Source: Ectopseudomonas composti (lineage in GTDB: Bacteria; Pseudomonadota; Gammaproteobacteria; Pseudomonadales; Pseudomonadaceae). From it: a DNA stretch of 64,000 bases. Shown here piece by piece: positions 35,475 through 42,929 of this stretch. Each line of letters starts with the position of its first letter. The first letter of the stretch is position 1. The DNA lies in NCBI RefSeq assembly GCF_900115475.1, contig NZ_FOWP01000015.1:39110-103109 (forward strand), read 5' to 3'. The notes under the pieces were generated by a model. It made no database searches. It was not told the DNA's origin and saw only the letters and a program-made list of their open reading frames with translations. Position numbers and translations under genes: made by a program.

Positions 35475-36935
35475 ATGACCCGTGAAAAACCGAAGAACCT
35501 CTGGCTCTCGCGCTGGGGTTTCATCCTCGCTGCAACCGGCTCGGCCGTCGGCCTGGGCAATATCTGGAAATTCCCCTACATCACCGGCGAGTACGGCGGC
35601 GGCGCCTTCGTGCTGATGTACTTGGCGTGCATCCTGGCCATCGGCATTCCGGTGATGATGACTGAGATCGCCATTGGTCGCCGTGGTCGTGGCAGCCCCA
35701 TCGACGCCATCGGCCGCGTGGTACGCGAGAGCGGCGGCAATCCGCTGTGGAAGGCGGTCGGCGGCATGGCCATGCTCGCCGGTTTCATGATCCTGTGCTT
35801 CTACGTGGTCGTCGCGGGCTGGGCCTTCGCCTACACGTGGAAGATGCTCGACGGCTCGCTGGCGGCCACCAGCGTCGAGGCGCTGGGTGGCGTGTTCGAG
35901 GCGCACAACGCCAACCCCTGGCAACTGGGCGGCTGGAGCGTGCTGGTGGCGCTGCTGACGTTGTGGATCGTGGCCAAGGGCGTGCAGCAGGGCATCGAAA
36001 ATGCGGTGCGCTGGATGATGCCGGGCCTGGCCCTGATGCTGGTGGCGCTGGTCGGCTATGCGTTCACCAGCGGCAGCTTCAGCGCCGGTTTCGGTTTTCT
36101 GTTCCACTTCGATGCCTCGAAGATCACCGGTGAGGCGCTGCTGGCGGCATTGGGGCACGCCTTCTTTACCCTCAGCCTGGCCTCGGGTGCCATCCTCACC
36201 TACGGCTCCTACATCCCGGATGGCCAGTCCATCGCCCGCACCACCTTCGTCGTCGCCCTCTGCGACACCTGCGTGGCGCTGTTGGCCGGCCTGGCGATCT
36301 TCCCAATCATCTTCGCCAACGGCATGAGCCCGAGCGCCGGACCAGGGCTGATCTTCATGAGCCTGCCGCTGGCCTTCCAGCAGATGCCATTCGGCACCGC
36401 TTTCGGCGTCTTGTTCTTCGCCATGGTGTCGATTGCCGCGCTGACCTCGGCGATCTCCATGATCGAGGCCACCGTGGCCTACCTGAACGAGAAACATGGC
36501 ATCAGCCGCCTGCATGCGGCCATGGGGGCCGGCGCGGCGCTGCTGGTGATCAGCCTGCTGGCGATGCTGTCGTTCAACCTGCTGGCGGGCTGGACACCGC
36601 TGGGCAAGAACCTCTTCGACTGGCTGGATTACCTCACATCGCGCTGGATGATGCCGCTCGGTGGCATCTTCATGGTGGTGCTGGCGGGCTATGCGCTGCG
36701 CGGCGAGATCATGCGTGATGAACTGGGTCTGCCGCCTGCGGGCTACGCGCTGTGGCTGTTCATGGTGCGTTACGTCAGCCCGGTGCTGATCATGGTGGTA
36801 TTCCTGCATGCCCTGGGTTGGCTGATGTTCGACCCTGTCGTGCAGTGGTACTGGATCGCCAGTGCTATTGGTCTGCTGGCCGTGGCCGGCGAAATCCTGC
36901 GACCCAGAGTGATGCCGGCGCTCGTTGGGCGCTGA
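35475..36935 (+). CDS. NSS-family Na+-dependent amino acid transporter
   Basis: 486 aa with about 12 transmembrane segments. GSAVGLGNIWKFPYITGEYG near the N-terminus is the NSS/SNF Na+-site signature. Also seen: GGGAFVLMYLACILAIGIP and a late SISMIEATVAYLN. The substrate is probably an amino acid or aromatic precursor; its position 90 bp after maiA suggests tyrosine or phenylalanine uptake (inference). It may be in the same transcript. A terminator follows. Confidence 0.9.
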   Translation: MTREKPKNLWLSRWGFILAATGSAVGLGNIWKFPYITGEYGGGAFVLMYLACILAIGIPVMMTEIAIGRRGRGSPIDAIGRVVRESGGNPLWKAVGGMAMLAGFMILCFYVVVAGWAFAYTWKMLDGSLAATSVEALGGVFEAHNANPWQLGGWSVLVALLTLWIVAKGVQQGIENAVRWMMPGLALMLVALVGYAFTSGSFSAGFGFLFHFDASKITGEALLAALGHAFFTLSLASGAILTYGSYIPDGQSIARTTFVVALCDTCVALLAGLAIFPIIFANGMSPSAGPGLIFMSLPLAFQQMPFGTAFGVLFFAMVSIAALTSAISMIEATVAYLNEKHGISRLHAAMGAGAALLVISLLAMLSFNLLAGWTPLGKNLFDWLDYLTSRWMMPLGGIFMVVLAGYALRGEIMRDELGLPPAGYALWLFMVRYVSPVLIMVVFLHALGWLMFDPVVQWYWIASAIGLLAVAGEILRPRVMPALVGR

Positions 36936-36950
36936 TCGCGGCTCGATTCG

Positions 36951-36986
36951 AGAGGCGCAGCTTCGTCAGAGGCTGCGCCTTTTTTA
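36951..36986 (+). terminator. Terminator after NSS transporter
   Basis: AGGCGCAGC (36953-36961) pairs with GCTGCGCCT (36972-36980), followed by TTTTTT. Confidence 0.9.
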
Positions 36987-37106
36987 TTGATACCGATGCG
37001 GTAGGCGGGATTTCGCCATTAAGTCGGCGCCAATAAGCGGATCATTGCCGGTTCGGATGATTTCATTGGCTACGCTGAGCAACATGGCTTGGCGAATTGC
37101 CAGCAC

Positions 37107-37134
37107 TCAAGCGGTGGCACTCTCCTGCCGATAA
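37107..37134 (+). promoter_or_regulatory. Sigma-28 (FliA)-type promoter for MCP
   Basis: TCAAG (37107-37111), 15 nt, then a perfect -10 GCCGATAA (37127-37134). This is the Pseudomonas sigma-28 consensus pattern, with spacing one to two bases longer than most (usual 13-14). It lies about 94 bp before the chemoreceptor start, as expected for a late flagellar/chemotaxis gene. Confidence 0.65.
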
Positions 37135-37227
37135 ACCGGACTCGACATGGCATAGCAGTTGCGTAGTCAGTCGACCAGGTCGCGCCACGATGCGCGGCTG
37201 TATAAGAAGAAACTGGAGTCGCCCCTT

Positions 37228-39177
37228 ATGTTCAAGCCTGCCGCACGCTTTTTCGCCAACCTTGCCGTGGGCAAGAAACTCTTCATCGGTTTCGGCCTGG
37301 TGCTGTTGCTCACCGCTGCCATGACCGGTAGTGGATACCTGGCCGTTCAGGCGGTGCTGCATGGGCATGAGCAGGTGGGGGAATTGGCGCAGGTGAACCA
37401 GGAGATCCTTCAGGCGCGTCGCCTGGAGCGCAATTTCGCCATCGAGCAGACCCCGGAAAGCGCTGCGCGTGTGCGCGACAGTCTGCTTCAGGTGCAGAAC
37501 ATGCTGGAGCACCTGGGCAAGGATGCGGCCGAAAACACGCGGGTGCAGACCATGCAGCAGGCCACCGCCGAGTACCTGAAGCAGTTCGACAACTATGTCG
37601 AGCAGCAAGGCAAGGCTCGTGAGGCTCGTCAGGACATGCGCACCGCTGCCGGTGAAACCCGTGATCAGTTCGAGGTGATCGAGCTGGATATGTACGACGC
37701 GGTGCGTGAACTGCGCCTGCAGGGCGACCGCCTGCGAGGCAGCGACCCGCTGACCCTGGCGGAAACCGCATCCGGCCTGAGCAAGCGCATGCTCGACCTG
37801 CGTGGCCAGGAAAGCCTGTACATCATCGATAGCTCGCCCGAAGCGCTGGAGGAGTGGGAGTACATCAGCGAAGACCTGCAAACCGTCGCTCGCAGCCTGA
37901 CCGTCTGGCTCAACGATGATCAGAAGGCAGCCATCGAAACCGCGTTGCAAGCGCTGACCCTGTACCAGCGCTCCTTCCTCTACTACCAGCAACTGCGCGA
38001 GCAGAACCAGGCCACCGAGAAGGCCATGATCGAGCGCGCGCGCTCGGTCGTCGATCTGGCTGAGTCGGCCCAGGCCAGTGCCGAAACCCAGATGCTCGCC
38101 GATACCCAGCGTGCGCTGGTGATGCTCGGCATCATGGGGTTGGCTGCCGTGGTGCTGGGCCTGTGCGCGTCGCTGGTGATCACCCGCCTGATCGTCGCGC
38201 CGCTGCGTCAGACCGTGACCTTCGCCCAGCGCATTGCCGCGGGCGATCTCAGCCAGGACATCCCGCAGGAGCGCCGCGACGAAGTCGGGCAACTGCTCGC
38301 TGCGATGCAGGACATGACCGTCAGCCTGCGCAATCTGGTCAGCCGCATTGGTGGTGGCGTCGGACAGATCGCTGCGGCGGCCGAGCAGCTGTCCGCGATC
38401 ACCGCGCAAACCAGCGCCGGTGTGCAGACGCAGAAACTGGAAACCGAACAGACCGCCACCGCCATGCACCAGATGGCCGCTACCGTGCAGGAAGTGGCAC
38501 AGAACGCCGAGCAGGCTTCGCTGGCTGCGCGTGATGCCGATCTGGAGGCGCAGCAGGGCAATCGCGTGGTGCAGCAAGCAGTTGATCAGATCGACAGCCT
38601 GGCCAGCGAAGTGGAGCAATCGGCCAAGGCCATTGCCGATCTGAACCAGGAAAGCGCGCGTATCGGCAGTGTGCTGGAGGTGATTCGCAACGTTGCCGAG
38701 CAGACCAACCTGCTGGCACTCAACGCGGCCATCGAAGCGGCGCGCGCCGGTGAGCAGGGCCGTGGTTTTGCCGTGGTCGCCGACGAGGTGCGAGCGTTGG
38801 CCAAGCGCGCTCAGGAGAGCACCGAGGAGATCGAGAGCCTGATCGCCGGCCTGCAGCGCATGGCCAAAGGCGCCGTGCAGCAGATGGACAGCAGCCGCGA
38901 CCTGACCCGTCGCACCGTCGAGTTGGCCGGTGAAGCCGGCGATGCGCTGGGCCGTATCACCCAGGCGGTGAGTACCATCGAGCAGATGAACCAGCAGATC
39001 GCCGCTGCCGCCGAGGAGCAGAGCGCGGTGGCCGAAGCGATCAACGAAAGCGTCACCCGCGTGCGCGACATCGGTGAGCAGAGCGCTACCGCCAGTGAGC
39101 AGACCGCCGCGTCCAGCGCCGAGCTGGCTCGCCTGGGCGTGGAACTGCAGGGCCTGGTGCGGCAGTTCCGTACCTGA
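37228..39177 (+). CDS. Methyl-accepting chemotaxis protein, HBM-type ligand domain
   Basis: 649 aa. TM1 spans about 13-35 and TM2 about 296-322. The all-helical periplasmic domain between them (about 260 aa) is consistent with the helical bimodular (HBM) class, as in the TCA-intermediate receptor McpS of P. putida, but the ligand cannot be read. HAMP (320-372) and the signalling hairpin follow, with the tip EQTNLLALNAAIEAARAGE near 490-508. ATG 37228 is chosen (MFKPAARFFANLAVGKK); GGAG is about 9 nt upstream. It has a sigma-28-like promoter upstream. Confidence 0.9.
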   Translation: MFKPAARFFANLAVGKKLFIGFGLVLLLTAAMTGSGYLAVQAVLHGHEQVGELAQVNQEILQARRLERNFAIEQTPESAARVRDSLLQVQNMLEHLGKDAAENTRVQTMQQATAEYLKQFDNYVEQQGKAREARQDMRTAAGETRDQFEVIELDMYDAVRELRLQGDRLRGSDPLTLAETASGLSKRMLDLRGQESLYIIDSSPEALEEWEYISEDLQTVARSLTVWLNDDQKAAIETALQALTLYQRSFLYYQQLREQNQATEKAMIERARSVVDLAESAQASAETQMLADTQRALVMLGIMGLAAVVLGLCASLVITRLIVAPLRQTVTFAQRIAAGDLSQDIPQERRDEVGQLLAAMQDMTVSLRNLVSRIGGGVGQIAAAAEQLSAITAQTSAGVQTQKLETEQTATAMHQMAATVQEVAQNAEQASLAARDADLEAQQGNRVVQQAVDQIDSLASEVEQSAKAIADLNQESARIGSVLEVIRNVAEQTNLLALNAAIEAARAGEQGRGFAVVADEVRALAKRAQESTEEIESLIAGLQRMAKGAVQQMDSSRDLTRRTVELAGEAGDALGRITQAVSTIEQMNQQIAAAAEEQSAVAEAINESVTRVRDIGEQSATASEQTAASSAELARLGVELQGLVRQFRT

Positions 39178-39195
39178 GCCTGGTCGATGCAGAAC

Positions 39196-39216
39196 GTAGG
39201 GTGCGCTGTGCGCACC
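39196..39216. repeat. GTAGGGTGCGC-type short repeat
   Basis: GTAGGGTGCGCTGTGCGCACC downstream of the MCP gene, same family as 33618 and 59773. Confidence 0.7.
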
Positions 39217-39273
39217 AGCACCTACTGAGCATTTTAGTGCAAGCGCTCTTCACGGCACCCTGCAGGTTCAGGC

Positions 39274-39684
39274 TCAGGCCGGGCTGAAACGCTGGCCCGA
39301 TATTGCCGGATGGTAGAGCGGCTGGATCTTGTTGCCGGCCGGGTCCAGCAGGTGAAAGCTGCGTGCGCCGTCGCCATGGTCGAAGGGACGATCCAGCAAT
39401 GTCACCCCGCTAGCCTTGAGGTATTGGTACCAGGCATCCAGCTCCTTGACGCTGTCGACGATGAAACCGTAGTGATCGACCAGTGGTACGCCGTGGCTCT
39501 CGGCATAGGCGCGGCCGAGCGAGAGGTTGTCATTGCCGCAAGTAAGGTAGACCAGGTCTTCGTTGGCGCGGTGTAGCAGCTGCATGCCCAGCACATCCAC
39601 ATAAAAGCGTTCGCACGCTTCCAGATTGGGTACCAGCAGAGCCAGGTGGCGCAGGCCGTTGAGGCGAGATGGGCGTTCGAGCAT
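39274..39684 (-). CDS. VOC (glyoxalase/extradiol dioxygenase-like) protein
   Basis: 136 aa. A vicinal oxygen chelate domain: LRHLALLVPNLEACERFYVD at the N-terminus and YGFIVDSVKELDAWYQYLKA in the middle. Metal ligands are probably H13 (LRHLAL) and the conserved E/H positions. Function unspecific (glyoxalase-like lyase or resistance protein). Divergent from the ABM gene at 39746. Confidence 0.8.
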   Translation of the reverse strand: MLERPSRLNGLRHLALLVPNLEACERFYVDVLGMQLLHRANEDLVYLTCGNDNLSLGRAYAESHGVPLVDHYGFIVDSVKELDAWYQYLKASGVTLLDRPFDHGDGARSFHLLDPAGNKIQPLYHPAISGQRFSPA

Positions 39685-39745
39685 CTTTTCAAACTCCGTT
39701 ATGTATACAATTATTTTTCAAATATAAAACATAATGGAGGTTGTC

Positions 39746-40048
39746 GTGTACGTACTATTACTCAGAACCCAACTCAAACCGGGTAGTTTCGAGGCGTTTA
39801 TGGACGCCATGCAGGTCAACGCCGCCGCTTCGGTGCGCGACGAACCGGGCTGTCTGACCTTCGACGTGATGCGTGACCGCAGCGACGCCGATCTGGTCTG
39901 GCTGTACGAGGTGTACGTCGACGAGGCGGCCTTCGAGGCGCACACGCAAACCGCGCATTTCCTCGCCAGCCGGCCGCTGGTGGAGCCGCTGATCGAGCGT
40001 CAGGACGCCATCGAAGCTGACATGCTGGCGCTCAATCCGTCGCGTTGA
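39746..40048 (+). CDS. ABM-family monooxygenase (GTG start)
   Basis: 100 aa. VLLLRTQLKPGSFEAFMDAM, DEPGCLTFDVMRD and LYEVYVDEAAFEAHTQTAHF match the ABM (putative quinol monooxygenase, YgiN-like) family. I chose GTG 39746 because GGAGG (39736-39740) lies 5 nt before it; the first ATG at 39734 lies immediately before that site. It starts about 60 bp from the divergent VOC gene, so both could share regulation. Confidence 0.8.
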   Translation: MYVLLLRTQLKPGSFEAFMDAMQVNAAASVRDEPGCLTFDVMRDRSDADLVWLYEVYVDEAAFEAHTQTAHFLASRPLVEPLIERQDAIEADMLALNPSR

Positions 40049-40090
40049 AGGCCCACCTCCCGCAGGGTGGGCCAAGCACAGCGCTGCAGT

Positions 40091-40864
40091 TCAGCCCAGG
40101 TGAAAGCCGCCGTCGATGGGGATGATGGCGCCTGTCATATAGGCGCCGGCGCTGCCAGCCAGGCTCAGGGCCAAGGCGGCCATTTCTGCTTCACGGCCCC
40201 AGCGTTTCATCGGAATCACTGCCGTATCGGCGGCCAGCGCGGCTTCGTCCTCAGCGATGAAACGGGTCATCTTGCTCGGGAAGCGCCCTGGGGCGATCAC
40301 GTTGACGTTGATGTGTTCGCCGACCAGCTCCTTGGCCAACATGCGCGACAGTTGATGCAGCGCCGCCTTGCTTGGCCCGTAGGCATAGGCTTGTTCACCC
40401 ATGGCGCTGATGCCAGCCACCGAACCGATATTGATCACCCGCGCCGGGTAGTCCGTCGAGCCGGCCTTGCGCAGCAGCGGCAGCAACTGCTGGATACAGC
40501 CGAACACCGAGGTGACGTTGAGCTGCATGACCTTTTCCCAGCCCTTGGCCGGGTAGCTCTCCAGCGGTGCGCCCCAGGTGGTACCGGCGTTGTTGACCAG
40601 AATGTCCAGGCGCTCGATACGCTCGCCCAGCTCGCGCGCCAGCGCCTGCACGCCTTCCTCGCTGGCCAGGTTGGCGGCGATACCGCTGCACTGGCCCAGT
40701 GCCGAGAGTTCAGCGGCGGTCTGCGCACAGGCTTCGCCATCGCGCGCGCAGACATAGACGTGGGCGCCGGCTTCGACGAAGGCCTTGGCGATCATCAGGC
40801 CGATGCCGCGGGTGCCGCCAGTAACCAGAGCAGTGCGCCCGGCAAGGGAAAAGTAGGGATGCAT
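40091..40864 (-). CDS. rhlG: Short-chain dehydrogenase RhlG
   Basis: 257 aa. Classical SDR with nucleotide motif TGGTRGIG (15-22), NNAG, and YGPSK with catalytic Tyr/Lys. It starts MHPYFSLAGR and contains GSVAGISAMGEQAYAYGPSK, very close to my memory of P. aeruginosa RhlG. RhlG is a beta-ketoacyl reductase-like NADPH enzyme once linked to rhamnolipid precursor supply. No rhlAB genes are in this window. Confidence 0.88.
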   Translation of the reverse strand: MHPYFSLAGRTALVTGGTRGIGLMIAKAFVEAGAHVYVCARDGEACAQTAAELSALGQCSGIAANLASEEGVQALARELGERIERLDILVNNAGTTWGAPLESYPAKGWEKVMQLNVTSVFGCIQQLLPLLRKAGSTDYPARVINIGSVAGISAMGEQAYAYGPSKAALHQLSRMLAKELVGEHINVNVIAPGRFPSKMTRFIAEDEAALAADTAVIPMKRWGREAEMAALALSLAGSAGAYMTGAIIPIDGGFHLG

Positions 40865-41033
40865 GGAAAGGCCTCGCGAGATGGTGAGGGCTTCACCCTA
40901 GGGCCTGGCAGCGGGGAATGCAGGCATCATTGTCGGCCGAAATGACGCCTCATGCGTTTTCTCTGGTCACGGCTGCAGCCCCGCGGAATCAGCGCCCTGT
41001 GAGGGCTTTGCTCATGCAGAGGCTCTCGCGCTT

Positions 41034-41056
41034 TGTGGGAGGGGCTTTAGTCGCGA
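41034..41056. repeat. Half copy of family A repeat at trmO 3' end
   Basis: GTGGGAGGGGCTTTAGTCGCGA, a degenerate half of the family A repeat. It overlaps the last codons of trmO. Confidence 0.55.
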
Positions 41057-41748
41057 CTCGCCATCTGCACATCCAGCACCCGGATGCGCCCCAGCTCGGG
41101 GTAGTGCCAGTGAACGTCCAGATCCCAGAACCGCGCGCCATAGCGTCGTTCCGGCTCCGGCTGTTGATAGGCCGGACGTGGGTCCTGCGCCAGGCACTGT
41201 TCGATCAGCTCCACCAGCGGCTCGCTCAGGCGTTGCGCGTGCTGGTGCGCAGACGACAATGCATCGCCATGCCAATCCACCGGGATCAGCCGTGGCGCGG
41301 CATCGGCCATGGTGTTATGCGCATCGCTGACGCAATCGGCATAGGGCACGTAAGGCTTGATATCCAGCACCGGCGTGCCGTCGAGTAGGTCGATGCCGGA
41401 CAGGTGCAGCCGTCCCGGTTCGACCTTGTCCAGGCGCACCACCGATTGGCCGATGCCATTAGGGCGGTGGGTGGCGCGGGTGCTGAATACGCCAACCGAC
41501 TGGTTACCGCCCAGGCGGGGTGGGCGCACCTTGAGGCGTGGTTTGTCTTCCAGTGTCTGGTGAAACAGAAACAGCAGCCAGACATGGCTGACCTGCTCCA
41601 GCCCCTGCACCGCCTCGCCCTGATCGAAAGGTGGCAGCAACTCCAGTATCCCGCGCGCGGCCGGCGCCAGGTGCGGCTGGCGGGGGATGGCGAATTTTTC
41701 CTTGAAGCAGGAGCGCACGATACCGACAGGCGAAACCAGATGCTGCAT
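41047..41748 (-). CDS. trmO: tRNA m6t6A37 methyltransferase TrmO
   Basis: 233 aa. The N-terminal TsaA domain contains VGIVRSCFKEKFAIPRQPHL, then FSTRATHRPNGIGQSVVRL (about 89-107), which is the SAM- and tRNA-binding core. The C-terminal domain has WHYPELGRIRVLD. TrmO N6-methylates t6A37 in tRNA-Thr. AAGAG precedes the ATG. Confidence 0.92.
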   Translation of the reverse strand: MQHLVSPVGIVRSCFKEKFAIPRQPHLAPAARGILELLPPFDQGEAVQGLEQVSHVWLLFLFHQTLEDKPRLKVRPPRLGGNQSVGVFSTRATHRPNGIGQSVVRLDKVEPGRLHLSGIDLLDGTPVLDIKPYVPYADCVSDAHNTMADAAPRLIPVDWHGDALSSAHQHAQRLSEPLVELIEQCLAQDPRPAYQQPEPERRYGARFWDLDVHWHYPELGRIRVLDVQMASRD

Positions 41749-41757
41749 GGCGTTCTC

Positions 41758-41964
41758 TTAGCGGCTGCGCACAGGCGCGTCGTGCGCGACCCGGCAACCG
41801 GCATCACGGAACGGGCCGGTGAAGCGAATCCAGCCGTCACCAGGGCTGACCTGGGCGCATGTCAGGTGACCGTCGACCTTGCTCTGCCAGAGAAAGAAGG
41901 GGGCTGGCGCGGCGAGGGCAGAGAGGCTCAGGGCGAGCAGGATGGTAAGAAGCAGGGGGCGCAT
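41758..41964 (-). CDS. Small exported hypothetical protein
   Basis: 68 aa. MRPLLLTILLALSLSALA is a clear signal peptide, leaving about 50 residues (APAPFFLWQSKVDGHLTCAQ...GCRVAHD) with two Cys that could form one disulfide. The aromatic W/F pattern resembles other short periplasmic proteins of Pseudomonas, but I do not recognise it. GGAGAT precedes the start. It ends 9 bp before the trmO start, so the two may be one operon. Confidence 0.7.
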   Translation of the reverse strand: MRPLLLTILLALSLSALAAPAPFFLWQSKVDGHLTCAQVSPGDGWIRFTGPFRDAGCRVAHDAPVRSR

Positions 41965-42029
41965 GATGCCGATCTCCTGTGCGTGAGAAGTGAACCTAAC
42001 ATGGAAGCGCGAGGGCAGAGCCTCAGCGG

Positions 42030-42083
42030 GTAGGGCGGGTGCAACCCGCCGGGTGGGCTATGGCGCGTTGCACCCGCCCTACG
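42030..42083. repeat. Inverted repeat, GTAGGGCGGGTGCAAC family
   Basis: GTAGGGCGGGTGCAACCCGCC and GCGTTGCACCCGCCCTAC face each other around GGGTGGGCTATG. It lies between the small exported gene and the pseudouridine-synthase-like gene. Confidence 0.8.
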
Positions 42084-42116
42084 GCATTTGCAGGCCAAGC
42101 CTACTACAGCTCTGCT

Positions 42117-42827
42117 TCAGAATCGTTCCTTCTCGCCCAGATAGCGCCACTGCCCGGAAGGCAGCTTGGCCATGGGTACGCCGCCGATGCGGATGCGCTT
42201 CATGCTCAGCACTTTCAGGCCCAGCGCCGTGCAGAGCTGCCGCAGCAGATCAGGGGCCGGATTCTTCAGGGCGAAGCGTAGGCGCTGTTCGCTCTGCCAG
42301 CTGGCTTTGCAGGGCGGGAATTGCGTGCCCTTGTGCAGCCAGCCCTTCTTCAAGCGTTCCAGTGCGCTGGCGGCTACCTCGCCGGCAACCTCGACCAGGT
42401 ATTCCTGTTCCAGCTTGGCAGCGTCCTCGCGCAGCTTGCGTTGTGTGCGCCAGTCCTGGCTGAGCACTATCAGGCCGCTGGCACCGGTCTGCAGCGGCAG
42501 GCTCTGCTCCTGGCGCAGGAAGTGGCCATGTAGGATGCGCTGGGCGTGCGGGTCTTCTTCCCAGTGTCGTTCACGCACCAGCAGGTGCTGCAACTGTGCG
42601 GCGTTACAGCCAGTCGCACCATGCACCAACAGGGTGACCGGCTCTACCGCTGCAAGCGTGGCATCTGGATGTAGCTCGACACGCTGGCCCTCGACTTTGA
42701 ATTGCGGCGCCTCGACCACCTGGCCGTCCACCGTCACCCAGCCGCCGGTGATGTACAGATCGGCCTCGCGGCGCGAGCAGCCGAACAGTTCGATGACGCG
42801 TTTGGACAGGCGGGTGGATTCGCTCAT
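42117..42827 (-). CDS. RluF-like RNA pseudouridine synthase fold protein lacking catalytic Asp
   Basis: 236 aa. An N-terminal S4 RNA-binding domain (about 5-60; SKRVIELFGCSRREADLYI) is followed by a region aligning to the RsuA/RluF catalytic domain. Where the family has GRLDKD/SEGLL, this protein reads LPLQTGASGLIVLSQD (110-125), so Gln113 stands at the position of the essential Asp. The later QEYLVEV and MKRIRIGGV motifs are normal. It may bind RNA without catalysis, or use another residue. ATG 42827 is chosen; the earlier ATG (42854) lacks a site. Confidence 0.82.
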   Translation of the reverse strand: MSESTRLSKRVIELFGCSRREADLYITGGWVTVDGQVVEAPQFKVEGQRVELHPDATLAAVEPVTLLVHGATGCNAAQLQHLLVRERHWEEDPHAQRILHGHFLRQEQSLPLQTGASGLIVLSQDWRTQRKLREDAAKLEQEYLVEVAGEVAASALERLKKGWLHKGTQFPPCKASWQSEQRLRFALKNPAPDLLRQLCTALGLKVLSMKRIRIGGVPMAKLPSGQWRYLGEKERF

Positions 42828-42886
42828 GACGGCGCTCGACAAAAAGAAGGTCATTGTACCGGCAAGAAGCTGTGGTGCCGGGAAAG

Positions 42887-42914
42887 AAAAAGCCCCGCAT
42901 GCTGCGGGGCTTTT
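42887..42914 (-). terminator. Terminator after rimO
   Basis: AAAAGCCCCGCA-TGCGGGGCTTTT forms a perfect stem with A/T flanks. It serves rimO (-). Confidence 0.92.
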
Positions 42915-42929
42915 CAGGGCGCAGGTTGG

